A stretch of DNA of 64,000 nt, from positions 19,261,170-19,325,169 of the forward strand of contig OX439134.1 in NCBI GenBank assembly GCA_949318235.1, read 5' to 3'. Position numbers and translations under genes: made by a program. Shown piece by piece: positions 1-12,317 of this stretch; position 1 is the stretch's first letter, and the number at the start of each line of letters is the position of its first letter. The notes below the pieces were generated by a model that was not told the origin of the DNA, made no database searches, and was given only the letters and a program-made list of their open reading frames with translations. The DNA comes from Ecdyonurus torrentis (lineage: Eukaryota; Arthropoda; Insecta; Ephemeroptera; Heptageniidae).

Positions 1-890
1 AATGATTTCACCTAAAAATCCCATTGTCCCTATCTAAGTGTTTTCTTATTGTATAACTGTGTAATAATAGTTTTGTGTTACCTCTTTTATCTACCATAAA
101 GTTAAAGTGAAATCTTACAAGTTTGTTTGTTACGTATTTTACTTTCTTACTAATCTTTGCTCTTCCTTTACCGTCGAGTGTATAGTAAAAAATAATATGA
201 TTAAATGTAAATATGCAAAACTTCGGTCTACAAGAAAGATACAACAATCAACACTCATATTGCAGTATACTAACAATGTGGAATATTTAAAGTAGTTTGA
301 ACGAGTTTTGATATTATTTAAACGCCGTTTTAGTGCTACCTATAGATTCCTTATTTCTCTATGCTCCTATTGATGTAATAAAAAATACATTTAGTTCGAA
401 ACGCAAATAAAAAAATAGCCGCAAAGTCGAGCATTTTCCTCATACAACATTGCGGTTAATGGCTGAAAAAGCCAGGATCCTTCCACAGTAGATCATTCAT
501 ATTTCTGCGAAAGTGTATTTAAATGGACTCAAAAACAGATAAATAAGCTCTTTGATAAACAAAGAAACTTTTAAAAGCATTAAACTAAATTTGGTTCGAA
601 ACGCACTGAGAACTTTGTTACTAAAAGAGCTGAAAATGAGAATTTTTTTGTTAACCAGTAATTATTATATAGTTCGGAAATCGGCCGCTAGAGGCGCCGA
701 ATCATGGCGATCGCGGGAGAAACGAGATATAAACGTCAATTGAACTCATAAACGTTAATAAAACTATTGTAATGTACTTAATATGTATTAACTTCATTAT
801 AATTAATTAATATATGCACTGAGAAGCGAGAAAAGTGTTTGATTAGAAAATAGTTACAAAAAGCAATATATTATATGATTTGCTGGATTA
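1..890. other. AT-rich sequence without a recognisable gene
   Basis: No coding region is supported; the short open frames here have no recognisable motif. Two copies of a TTCGAAACGCA-type word occur near 394 and 595. A GC-rich island at about 680-720 (CGGCCGCTAGAGGCGCC followed by ATGGCG) stands out from the AT-rich surroundings. The segment at 288-310 is the reverse complement of 1042-1065 inside the downstream SINE, so it may be a fragment of a related repeat. Confidence 0.5.
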
Positions 891-897
891 TCTCTTA

Positions 898-1186
898 GTG
901 CCTTGACAGCACAGTTGGTAGAGCGCTGCTTTTACATGACGAGGGTCAGCGGATCGAGACTCGGTTATTGCAAAGTTTTTAATGATGAAATTAAATTCAA
1001 GTGAGCGCCAAACTTCAAATAAATTTAAAATCAGCTGTTAACAACCTCGTTCAAACTACTTTAAATGAAAAATGTTAGTCTTTTTAGAGATCTAAAATAA
1101 AATTAGATAAATTATCTATGTTGTCTCAACTATGTTGTAAAGTATAATACTTTCACTATTGTAATATGTATAAATAAAACTCCATT

Positions 1187-1232
<46 letters not shown>
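898..1232 (+). mobile_element. tRNA-Lys-like SINE with polyA tail
   Basis: The head folds like a tRNA. A box A-like stretch (AGCACAGTTGGTAGAGC) begins at 908 and a box B-like stretch (GGATCGAGACTC) at 951. Between them is an anticodon-type loop CTTTTAC, which points to tRNA-Lys(TTT). A unique body of about 210 bases follows, then AATAAAACTCCATTGC and 44 A residues (1189-1232). This order (internal Pol III promoter, unrelated body, A tail) is that of a tRNA-derived SINE that depends on a partner LINE. The box B is imperfect, so this copy may be inactive. I saw no clear target duplication. Confidence 0.75.
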
Positions 1233-1234
<2 letters not shown>

Positions 1235-1378
1235 GTTTTAAAACATAATGTATAGTACCTCTTAAAACACCTACCTGACTAGCATATTTTGCTATATTAG
1301 TGGAATAAGCAAAAATAGCCCATATATTCTAGAAAATAATAGACATTGAGTTTTAGTCATTATTTAAAAAAATGTTGT

Positions 1379-1804
1379 AAATAAACAAATTCAGAGCCCA
1401 ACAATACTAACAAAGTGCTAGCAGATGGGACTTTGTCTTACTGTCTCAATTTAATATTCTTTCTTATGGGGCAATGAAGCAGCTATAACTCAAATAAGAT
1501 TTTTTTTTTCTCTCGTCACTGAAATTTTGGGTGTACCTTACTGAGCCTCAAAGCTTTTGTTTTCCACAATTTTAATTAACCTTTTTTGAAAATAAAATTT
1601 CTTCTGATTGATTTAAAATCCAGGAAAACAAAAGCTTGTAGGCTCAGTAAGCTACAGTAAAAATTTCAGCTCTGAGAAATAATTATAAGTTGAGTTATAG
1701 CCCTTATAGCTGCTTCATTGCCCCATAAGAAAGCTTGCCAAACTGATATAAAGTCATCTGCTAGCACTTTATTAGTATTGTTGAGCTGTGAGTTTGTTTA
1801 TTTT
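1379..1804. mobile_element. Foldback (long inverted repeat) element, 0.43 kb
   Basis: The outer ~120 bases at 1379-1500 pair with 1690-1804. Shared landmarks are GTGCTAGCAGATG against CATCTGCTAGCAC, and TTATGGGGCAATGAAGCAGC against its complement. The inner part also pairs (CAAAGCTTTTGTTTTCC near 1550 against GGAAAACAAAAGCTTG near 1622). The whole unit is therefore one imperfect hairpin with about 10-15% mismatch and no coding capacity. No convincing target duplication is visible, so the superfamily is undetermined. Confidence 0.8.
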
Positions 1805-2267
1805 CCCACTAAACCCACTTTTTGTATAAGTATTCTATTGGGTATAGAAAATATGAAAATATAGAAAGTTTAGCTTTAAATGAATATGTAACTGAAAGTC
1901 ATTTCAGAGCTAATAGTTTTTATTAACTGGAGATGTTGTATAAAAACATAATTTCTTAAATACACATTTTAAATAGTATTTAACTGATAATAATAATAAA
2001 AGACGTCAGTAAAATAATAGTCATGTGTGCAAAGTAGAGTAAAGTAATAAACGTTGAGAGACAAAGTTTTAACAACGTTGCTAGTTGTACAGTGAATTAC
2101 ATGCAAGAAGTGCATGAAACTTGGATAATAAACATCGTTGCAATTATTTACAACTATTAACTTTATTATTTTGTTAAATGTTTGTTTTAAAAACTTTTGT
2201 GTACTTCATAATTTTAAGATTGGTTTATTGCATATAACTACATAATAATAGTAAGAATTATCTTAAA

Positions 2268-2910
2268 GGAATACACCAGAAGACAACATAAAGGCGTAGA
2301 ATACCTATAGTACAAAAAACATGTCTTATATCCTAACAGACCTAAATATCAACGTTGATTTGGCCGGAGCCATTTATTTCTAATTTAAGTTACATTCACG
2401 AAATGGTAGCTGCGGGTTTATGACGTCACAGCTCACCCGTTTCCGCGCGCGTGGACTAGTGAGCTGTGACGTCATAAACCCACGGTTACCATTTTGTTAA
2501 TGGAAAATAAATTAGACATCAATGACTATGGCCAAATCTACGTTGATATTTAGGTATGCTAGGATATTATACATGTTTTTTGTTGTAGGTGTTCTACGCC
2601 TACAAGCATTTATATCACAAAACACTTGATGGGACTTACATAAATAACTTTAGTTTGTCTTAAAACCCAACTGTAGCTACGTAGCAGTGGTCAGAAATTT
2701 TCGATTTATGCAACCCGCACAACATCTTTTTTTTTTTTTTTTACTTATTTTTGCATGTTTCTGACGTCAGAAACATGAATAGTCACGCAAATTGTATACT
2801 TTACAGTATTTTCACGCTCTCTTGTGGGGCTACATAAACATTCTGGTAAAAATTGTCATCAGTTTTGAAGATCTGATTTCGTGTTTATTCATTAAAAAGC
2901 ACTGTGGCTT
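2268..2910 (-). mobile_element. Family A MITE, interrupted by a hairpin
   Basis: Family A is an element of about 340 bp with TTAAAGG-type ends. Landmarks on its + sense are AAATGGGATCT, a CATGTTTC-TGACGTCA-GAAACATG core, TTGTGCGGGTTGCATAA, CTACAGTTGGGTTTTGAGA and CCCATCAAGTG. Here it is reversed. Its end (TTAAAGGAATACACCAGAAG) lies at 2268-2290 and resumes at 2604 with GCATTTATATCACAAAAC. A separate palindrome (2291-2603) therefore inserted into it. The dyad core is at 2752-2777. Confidence 0.8.
2291..2603. mobile_element. Palindromic element nested in family A
   Basis: Left arm 2291-2440 pairs with right arm 2458-2603: GGCGTAGAATACCTA pairs with the complement of TAGGTGTTCTACGCC, and AGCTGTGACGTCATAAACCC pairs across a short GC-rich loop (CCGTTTCCGCGCGCGTGGACT). 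Each arm carries one TGACGTCA (2421 and 2467). The arms differ at about one base in ten. It splits a family A copy, so it is the younger insertion. Confidence 0.8.
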
Positions 2911-3869
2911 TTATGAACTGAAAATTAGAAAATGAAACAACATTTGATCCAGAATGATAATAAAATAAATAAATGATGTCTTATTTTAAAATATTCCTCT
3001 AAACAATCACTGGGACTTCCACATTTTTTTATATTAACTAAAATAGTATTTTTAGTAAAGAAATAGAAAAGTATGTATACATAATTTGCCTTACAATTAT
3101 AGTGTTATTATTTTACATATATCTCTGTCAAGCTATACAAAAAAAGCAAGCTCATGCAGATTTATTTCTTGTACTTTTTATTTCTCTTGCTGCTAAATGC
3201 AAATTCTGAACATGAATATTCATAGCAAAATCTTAGCTTCAAAATGTTGCTCGCTCTTTTTTTTTTTTTTTTTTTAAGACGAAAAAATATAAAATAATAT
3301 ATTCTTTCATAAAATTAATGAATATTTAATGTATTTTTTTATTTAATTATTCTTTTAAAAATTATATTATTAAATTAATGGACGAGATACTTTTACAAAG
3401 ATACTTAATTTAATGAAATAGACACTTAGTTAAAAGGCTTCAATAAAATATGTATTTTTATTTTTTATGCGTGCAATTTACACTTTTTAAAGCCATTTTA
3501 ATCTCTATTTTCTGCAAAAATAAAAATTTAAAAGTTGTGTATTAAGATTATTTTCTAAACTTTAAAAATAAAAACAGGCGTGTAAATGTCAGATATGCGG
3601 CTTCAAAAGACCTTTAATTTTTTACGTCTTTTTAAAGTTTAAGAACGGCAGAAGACTCATAAACAAGTCAATTTAGTTTTCTTCAAAATAATAAGGATTT
3701 TATTTCTTTTACGTTTCATCAAAACTGGCGACTGTAAAACGTTAGTAATTTATTTTCTACAGCTCGGATAGTTCAAATTACGTAATTAATGCTGCATTTA
3801 TACCATATAGCATAATTTCAGAACTATTTTATTAATTTCTTTAACCCTATAAAGTTTTATGTGATAACA
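2911..3869. other. AT-rich sequence, mostly unannotated
   Basis: No gene is supported. T and A runs and AT-rich low-complexity sequence dominate. A degenerate family B fragment (ATTACGTAATTAATGCTGCATT) lies near 3777-3830. Confidence 0.4.
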
Positions 3870-4217
3870 CACGGAAAGAATAAATTACGTAATTTATGCT
3901 TCATATCGTCTCTATCGCATCAAAATGTGCCAAGTGAAACTATCACGAGCGCGCCAAACGTTCCATCTGACAATGTAAACGCAATGTAGATGGAACGTTT
4001 GACGTGCTCTTGATAATTTTACTTGGTATATTTTGACGCGACAGAGACGATATAAAGTACGTCAATAATAGCATGACTGTTGCTAAATTAGAACTACATA
4101 AATAATTATGCTGCATAATATAATATTTATGCTATTTAACATAGTTATTATGCTGTATTGAACAAATTATGCTGATAAAGAGCTGGCATAATTATTACAT
4201 ATTTATTTTTATCCGTG
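3870..4217 (+). mobile_element. Family B MITE (CACGGA ends) with nested hairpin
   Basis: Family B starts CACGGAAAGAATAAATTACG and ends TATTTATTTTTGTCCGTG, so the ends are inverted repeats. The body is rich in GCATAAT and ATTATGC words. This copy begins at 3870 and ends with ATCCGTG at 4217. Its 5' part is interrupted after TTATGCTTC by a separate hairpin at 3903-4053 and then continues with GCTAAATTAGAACTACATAA. It has no coding capacity. Confidence 0.75.
3903..4053. mobile_element. 151-bp hairpin inserted into family B
   Basis: ATATCGTCTCTATCGC at 3903 pairs with the complement of GCGACAGAGACGATAT ending at 4053. The pairing continues inward through CCAAACGTTCCATCT and AGATGGAACGTTTGACG, leaving a loop of only about 16 bases. 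It is more GC-rich than its surroundings and is absent from other family B copies in the window. Confidence 0.8.
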
Positions 4218-4269
4218 TACAAAAGTCCAAAGTATCAGCTTAAAGTGACAGTTCAGACCGTATGTTTAT

Positions 4270-4500
4270 CCGTGGTTCAGGCCTAACAACATGCACTTTT
4301 AATTCATTAAACACAAAATGGGACACCCAAAATCAAATTCAATTTTTACTATTGCCCAAATGTAACCCCGCAAGAGAGCACAAAAAAGTAGGTAAAAAAC
4401 ACACATTTTGAACAATTCTGACGTCAGGATTCAATAGAAAAAGTTGTGCGGGTTGCATAACCTAAACATTTTCTTATACGTTTAGGGTGTCACAATTAGA
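4270..4500 (+). mobile_element. Diverged family A copy
   Basis: The order of landmarks matches family A: TTCATTAAACACAAAATGGGA, GTAACCCCGCAAGAGAGCAC, a TGACGTCA core at 4419, then GTTGTGCGGGTTGCATAA. The 3' half is degraded. Confidence 0.65.
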
Positions 4501-5765
<1,265 letters not shown>

Positions 5766-5989
5766 ATTCATTCATTCATTCATTCATTCATTCATTCATT
5801 CATTCATTCATTCATTCATTCATTCATTCATTCATTCATTCATTCATTCATTCATTCATTCATTCATTCATTCATTCATTCATTCATTCATTCATTCATT
5901 CATTCATTCATTCATTCATTCATTCATTCATTCATTCATTCATTCATTCATTCATTCATTCATTCATTCATTCATTCATTCATTCATTA
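5766..5989. repeat. Microsatellite (ATTC)n
   Basis: About 56 perfect tandem copies of ATTC/TTCA. The apparent His-Ser-Phe-Ile repeat protein is an artefact of the tetranucleotide reading through all frames. Confidence 0.97.
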
Positions 5990-6551
5990 AGTTATTTTAG
6001 TGCTATATACTGTATATTTATGGCCTGACTTAATATTTTACTTCCAGACGGTACTACCTATATTATAGTTGTTAGTTTTTTATTAGCTAACGTAATATAA
6101 AGCACAGATGCGACCCCTGTAACTTTCAGAAGATAAATCTTAAGCAAAACAAGCAACAACAAAAAAAAAAAAAAAAAAAAAAAAAGGCTAATAAATTTGA
6201 TTAGTAGATGTGTAGAAAAATGTTTCATTATTTCCGTGCCGTCACGTGATATTATCACGTATACAGACGTATAATTTGAACGTGACCCACTTCACGTAAT
6301 TTCTTACAATGCTTCTCTCTCTAATGCACGTAATTATTAATGAAATTTTTATAACTTAAAACAAGATGCTCTTAAAGTAGCCTCGATTAACGCCTACTCA
6401 ACATGAGATGTTCATCTAAATACACTGAAAAAAGCAAGAGAGAAAAGAAAAATATTTCTTATGTATTTGTTTTGTTCATAAGCGCACATCACCTACAAAT
6501 AAACTTTAAGGATAAGAAGCTCTTGTTAAAAAATGAAGAAAAAAAAACTTC

Positions 6552-6716
6552 TGTTAATGTTTGTAGTTCAAATTTCCACCATAACAATGCATTAAGTTTA
6601 GCGTGGCGCCACCATCTCATTCAAATAATGTTTGCCGCAATGGTGGCGCCAAATATAACATTATTTGTTGTTTGTTTTCATTATTGTGACAAAAATTTCA
6701 AATACAAATATTAGGG
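6552..6716. mobile_element. Family J hairpin repeat
   Basis: TGTTAATGTTTGTAGTTCAA at 6552 pairs with the complement of TTTCAAATACAAATATTAGG ending at 6716. An inner GTGGCGCCACC and TGGTGGCGCCA pair is also present. A second family copy lies at 34238-34343, with a shared flank (CAATAATACTGAAGCTCA against CAATAACATAGAAGCTCA). Confidence 0.65.
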
Positions 6717-7639
6717 AAGTGTTTTTAGTACAGGGCAATAATACTGAAGCTCAGGAACTCCTCATAAGCGTGATCCACACATACAAAAAAGAAAAAAAAA
6801 TTAAAAAAAAAAACGTAAAAATTATGCTGTAGCATTTTTCAGTATTTTTTTTTTTTTTTTTTTTTTTTTTGAACAAAAATTATTTAAAATTTACAAGCCA
6901 AGGTATTAACCTTATTGGCTTGATCATTTATGGTAATAACACAGGATTATTATTAATTTTTTTATTTAATAAAAAACTATTATTCTTAACTTAATATGAT
7001 ATACATATAAAAGTTTTGTTGAGCAGAAAAAAAACTGAAACCAAAATCATTCAGAGTAAAATGAAATTAAAAATACTTAAGAACGTTCCATTAGTTCACT
7101 AAACTATACTAAACTGCATTTAAATAGCATAGTTACGTATGATATTCCAATTTAGAACATTTATGTTATATATCATAAAAAACTGCAACATAAATTACCC
7201 AATTTCTACTGTCCGCGCTGCAATTTTCTGCTGCCAATGAACTTTTGAAGCAATACCTAACTAACTACTTTACCTGTATTTGATTTAGTGATTGATTTAG
7301 TCATACTAATTGTAGCCTATAAAGATTACATTGTCTCTATATATCTAAGTGTGTTCTAGTGCAGTGTTCTAATTTTCTAAGTATCATCAAGTACTTGTTA
7401 TCTTACAATCTTTAGGTTTGTTCGTTACTAGACACTGTGTTGTGAGTACAAAGGTAAATCTTATATAAAAATGATAAGTATATACAGGTGAAGTAGCAAC
7501 CGCCAGGTAGTGCAACTAACGTAGCACTGCGGAAGTCAGTACTATATATTAGTCACTATAGTATGCACCAAGAGTAGGTATGTTCTCGCATGCAATTTTG
7601 TAAGTAATCATAGACGAGAAATTTAAAACTAATTACTGT
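6717..7639. other. AT-rich sequence with homopolymer runs
   Basis: A T-run of about 25 bases near 6846-6870. No coding region or recognised family is present. Confidence 0.4.
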
Positions 7640-7800
7640 CCAAACTTTGTTTGTACAGTCATTTTGAATACAAAATGAATTTTTATTGGCTTATGGCCCA
7701 ATCAGATGGAGATTTCAGCTGAATCAAAACTCTATCTAAATACATGTTATTCTCATTATACCAATAGAAATTCGTTTTTTAAGTAAAAATGACCGTACGT
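7640..7800. mobile_element. Family G hairpin, copy 1
   Basis: The core words ATTGGCTTATGGCC, ATCAGATGGAGAT, AAAACTCTAT, AATACATGTTAT and CCAATAGAAATT occur in the same order at 8395-8550. The ends (TACAGTCATTTT..., ...AAAATGACCGTA) are inverted. Confidence 0.7.
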
Positions 7801-8030
7801 TATGATTCATCACATCCATGTTTTCCTACTCAAGTATTTATTATTAATTTGAGATATTTGATTGTAGGTAAAGCAGGTACCATTGACTATAATGTAGAGC
7901 TAAAGCAGAGATCAAACATTGCATGTATTTATCTCTATAGTAAAATATCAATATTTTCTCAACACTAACTCATGCTTTAGTGTCACATCAAAACTAATTG
8001 TGTGATTACTATATCGTTACATTTTTACAC

Positions 8031-8390
8031 TGAGAGAAAAGTTGTAGTCTCTATCTCGTTCTGTAAAGTAAAGTGAATCTCAATAACAGTGATTGGCTGA
8101 CCAACAGAATAAGACACGTTCATTGGTCAATCTTTTTTTTTTTTTTTTTTTTTGTTTGTTTGTTTTTTTTTTTTTTTTGAGCCGATAAAAGTGAGACGCA
8201 TATTGAGACTGAAACTTTTTTAGGAAGTTTCTTTCATTCGTATCAAGTTCAAAGTTCTAAAAGAAGAAATAACAATGATCGACCATATGTATAAACGTAG
8301 TAAACAGGTAACGACGTCATAACAAGTTGTTTTTAACAAAGGAACATTTTTGAAGCTGGCTCAATATTTGTGTGTAGTTTACAGAACGAG
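8031..8390 (+). mobile_element. Family H repeat
   Basis: Starts near CACTGAGAGAAAAG. Landmarks are GTTCTGTAAAGTAAAGTGAA, CAGTGATTGGCTGACCAACA, GTTCATTGGT, AAACAGGTAACGACGTCAT and TTAACAAAGGAA, ending GTGTGTAGTTTACAGAACGA. GTTCTGTAAA at the start against TTTACAGAAC at the end gives terminal inverted repeats. Other copies are at 18636-18920 and 47390-47685 (minus), 44404-44500 (partial) and 48280-48600 (diverged). Confidence 0.7.
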
Positions 8391-8552
8391 CTTCTTTCAT
8401 AAAAAAATAAATTCTATTGGCTTATGGCCTATACAATGCGATCAGATGGAGATATTAGTTGACGCAAAACTCTATTTAAATACATGTTATTTCCATATGC
8501 CAATAGAAATTAGTTTTTTATGAAAGAAATTGTACGTTTTATGACGTGAAAG
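8391..8552. mobile_element. Family G hairpin, copy 2
   Basis: Repeats the family G core seen at 7640-7800. TTCTTTCATAAAAAA at the left pairs with TTTTTTATGAAAGAA at the right, so the unit is a hairpin. It abuts the 3' end of the family H copy. Confidence 0.7.
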
Positions 8553-9483
8553 TGATCTTGTATATTTATTAACGCCACTCATGTGTTCAAACATAAATAT
8601 GCTACAATGTAGAATGCTTTAATAATTTAATAGTGATTTGTCATTTAATATAATGTTCAAATTAAACAACTTTTCAAGATCTTTTACGCATTTTTTTTTT
8701 TTTTTTAATTTCTATATTGAAAAAAAAAGAGAAGAAGTAAAAAAAGAAAGTGGGTTTTTTCCCTTGATATTATTCTCATAAGAACTCTATATGAAAGAGA
8801 AATGCAGAACATTATAATTATAATTTGAATGCAAGTAAACTCCACTACACAGTGAATTTAATTTACCATTGACATGCAATGTTAAAACAATTATAGAAAC
8901 TACCTCAGCTGACTTACAAATTAGAATATTAAATATTTATTTCACTTTTGTCTCTACTTATTGTAAGAAAATTGTATTCTTAGGTCCATTATTTATAAAT
9001 CTTAAATTAGATCTTATTTTTCTTACGGACAACATTTTAATTTTGAAGTCACCAAGTTTTGATTAATTTCATTTATTTATGTAAAATACTTTTTAGAAGA
9101 AGCAAAAAAAAAAAAAAAAAAAAAAAAAACTTTGTTATATTAATATTGTGCAGAAGCTAATTGTCTTGTTATTAAACAAAATCGAGTAAGTCTTTTAGCG
9201 TTAAATTATAATAACATAATACCTTAAAACATGTAAAAGTGTGACTAAAATGCGTCATTTAAATTTCTAGTTAGTAATCTTTTTTTTTTTTTTTTTTTGT
9301 GCTCTACCTACAACATTATTATTTGCTTCTAAATATTTAGTTGTTGGACGTCTACTGCTTTATTATGTTTTATAAAACAGATTGACTTTACTAAAATTAC
9401 ATTACGGGGTTTAGAAATGTCATATCCCATAAGGCTCAATTTTTTTTTTTTTTTTTTTTTACGTTTTTATTTTAATGTTGCCA
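8553..9483. other. AT-rich sequence with A and T runs
   Basis: Runs of A or T of about 15-27 bases near 8690-8706, 9103-9129, 9280-9298 and 9440-9460. No gene is supported; the 65-residue open frame at 8869 lacks any recognisable feature. Confidence 0.4.
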
Positions 9484-9668
9484 CACGGACAAAAATAAAT
9501 ACATAATAATTATTCTATAGTTCATATTTAGCAATATTTATTCAATACAACATAATTTATGTTATACTGCATAATAACTATGTTACGAAGCATAATTAGT
9601 TATGTTGTTCTAATTTATGTTACAATGACATAAATGCAGCATAAATTACATAACTTATTCTCTCTGTA
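9484..9668 (-). mobile_element. Family B MITE, minus orientation
   Basis: Begins CACGGACAAAAATAAATACA and ends ATTACATAACTTATTCTCTC, with TTATGTTGTTCTAATTTATG inside. This is the full-length family B layout (about 185 bp) without the hairpin found in the 3870 copy. Confidence 0.75.
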
Positions 9669-10239
9669 CTTTTTAATTTTAATCATAGATTTTAATCCAT
9701 GATATCTGACATATTAAGCTTTAAATTGATGTGAAATTTAACGACAATAGATGAGTAAAATCTACAGATATTGGACCACTAACCTTTACAGTACTGTACT
9801 CTCACAAGTTGCAAGATAAATAATGCAATATTTGATTTTTGATATTTTTATCATGTTAATAAAAAAATAGTAAAATAAGTTAAAATTAGAATGGTTGGTA
9901 TCGTTCAGTGAGTTTCTTTGGGTTTTTCGTTGAGTCAGTTCCGTGTAAAGTGCCGTAATTACTTCAGTCACACAATTACAGTCAAGCCGGGTACTTTTTT
10001 TTTTTTTTGAAAGAACTTTGAGAACAAAACACCACGCAATCAAGATATTAATCTGTAAGTCTTTTGAATTTATTATAATATTATACTACAAAATAATTGA
10101 CTTTTATAGTTTAAAATTTTTTTAAAAAGATTTTTGATACGACAAGATTTGGTATAATTTGCATTATTTTAATATAATATTATGATAATTTTACTAGTTA
10201 TAATACATCGACTGCCTTATAGTGCTATATATTATGGGC
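9669..10239. other. AT-rich sequence, nothing recognised
   Basis: No motif, repeat family or gene is supported in this interval. Confidence 0.4.
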
Positions 10240-10505
10240 ATGCTAAAAATATTCTACTCTCATTTTAGGGCTTTCAAATTTTGTTTGTTCGTAAACACGT
10301 TATCTTGCCTTTACAAAAATGTGCAATCCCAATTAAAATGCATTATTTTTTATTTTATTTATTTATTTTTTTTTTATTATTATTATTTTTTTTTTCGGAG
10401 CATAAGTTCTCTGCTTTTAAAATGACGATCAACTTTGGTTATTTAAATGGAATGCGCATTTTTTTGGTACAAGGGAACGGGGTTTACGAACAACACTATT
10501 TATAA
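10240..10505 (-). repeat. Family P fragment
   Basis: CTGCTTTTAAAATGACGATC, AACTTTGGTTATTTAAATGG and AATGCGCATTTTTTTGGT are the reverse complement of words at 37890-38080. GGTTTACGAACA near 10477 is also shared. Confidence 0.55.
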
Positions 10506-10609
10506 TTATTCTTAATTTTAAATATAAAGATTTTTGGATTCTGTACGAGTAATAATTAAAATTTAAAAATAGCTGTTGATTATTTGTCATGTAAAGTTTT
10601 TACTCCTTT

Positions 10610-10623
10610 AATAAATAGATAGA

Positions 10624-10690
<67 letters not shown>

Positions 10691-10723
10691 ATGAATAAAT
10701 AAATAAATAAATAAATAAATGAA

Positions 10724-10806
<83 letters not shown>

Positions 10807-10807
10807 A
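10610..10807. repeat. Microsatellite (AAAT)n
   Basis: About 50 tandem AAAT units, with two GAAT interruptions near 10691 and 10721 that are themselves about 30 bases apart. This suggests one internal duplication. Confidence 0.95.
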
Positions 10808-11519
10808 GATGTTTATTTAGTTTTCACTAATTCAGATAAATCAATATTACATTTTTTTAGCACATTTATTAAGATCGTTTAAACATATCAATAGATACTG
10901 CGAGCTTAATTTGGAGTAAATAAATAAAGTGCAAGAGTCGTGAGATATAAACAAAGTGTTGTTTATTAAAGTAGCTTTTATCTAGGCAATTCTAAATAGG
11001 ATTTATTAGGTATTTGACTTTTGATGTAAATTGAATTAGATGCAAGACAAATGAGAAGTTCGAAACAAAATACTTCTCTCTCTTTTAAACAACACTTTGG
11101 AACACAAAATGTCTCTTTTCTCTTTCTCTCTCTCTCTTCCCCACACACACACACATACACTCAAGCCTAAAGTCAATAAAAAAAGGTATAATCTTATTTT
11201 AACTAAAGTAGGATAAAGAAAATAGGTTTTGAAAAAAATTCCCTATGGATTTTACACGTAAATTTATTTTATTTTTTTCCATACTATATCCTTTGTCAAA
11301 AATTATATAAAGTCACCAAATTTAAATACTTGCAGTTTGATAGAAATATATTTCCATGAGGATTTTTTATACGTAAGTGTGCATATAAATAATCTACTGT
11401 AAATCAATTTAATGTACTGATTAGTAGAAACTTTTTTTTTTTTTTTTTTTTTTTTGTAATGAATGCTACATTTATTATTTATAAATATTATCATAAATTT
11501 TCCAGAACTTTATATTAAA
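10808..11519. other. AT-rich intergenic sequence
   Basis: Contains a CT/CA-rich patch (11083-11162) and a T-run of about 25 bases near 11431-11455. No gene is supported. Confidence 0.4.
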
Positions 11520-11850
11520 ATATATTATGCTGTAGATCATAATAATGTGCTATAATATAGTTATCGTGCAGTATAGCATCAAATTATGAATACATGATCC
11601 TGAAAATTGTGCGGACATAATAATTGAAATAATATAAAAAATCTAAACCAGAAAAAATAAATTACGTAATCTATGCTGCATTGAATAATTGCTATATGGT
11701 AAAGCGCAAATGTTGTTATGTAATTGTGCTGAATATCTTAACTATTATGCTATGCAGTATAATTAATACAATAAATTAAGTTTTTATGCTTAAAAGTTGC
11801 TGCATTGAGCTAGAGTAATTATTATATATATTTTTGTCCATGAATACAAT
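11520..11850 (+). mobile_element. Family B-like MITE fragments
   Basis: AATAAATTACGTAATCTATGC near 11646, TTAACTATTATGCTATGCAG, and GTTGCTGCATTGAGCTAGAG followed by TTTTTGTCCATG. The GTTGCTGCATTGAGC block is shared with 17290 and 32560 and marks a sub-family (B2). Confidence 0.6.
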
Positions 11851-11876
11851 ATTATAGTAATATTAATATTTTTTTT

Positions 11877-11923
11877 TAGAGGCCACACAAGAAGGGATAC
11901 ACCCACTTGCGTGGTCCTCTGAT
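11877..11923. repeat. Short hairpin inside family B remnant
   Basis: AGAGGCCACACAAG pairs with the complement of CTTGCGTGGTCCTCT around a short loop. Family B-like sequence (ATTAGCATAATTATTGCG) follows directly. Confidence 0.6.
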
Positions 11924-12317
11924 ATTACAAAATTATTAGCATAATTATTGCGTATTTATTTTTGTCAATGTAAGATGGCATATCTCTTCGTGCATGTGAA
12001 ATATTTTTTCACATTTTATTTCAGTATAGTATCTTCGTGATCATCTATGAATTTATGTATTATTTTGTTTTTCATCGTGTTACCGATAAAAAAAATAATG
12101 TCATTTTTTTATTGACATAAAACACGTAAAAGTATATTTAGTATCCCATAATTCAGCCTCGACGGAGTAGTTCTCCTTAAAAGAAAAATAAATGAAATAT
12201 TGAAGAATGAAAAATTTGAGTAAGTGTGCCATTTCCAGGTCATCTGTCATTGGCTAACTCATAACGCCATTAACATCTATTATAAATAATACCAGGCACA
12301 TTTAAACTGGAATTACA

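Noticed and set aside
898..975. Functional tRNA-Lys gene
   Set aside because: The box B is imperfect, the acceptor ends do not pair convincingly, and a SINE body and A tail follow.
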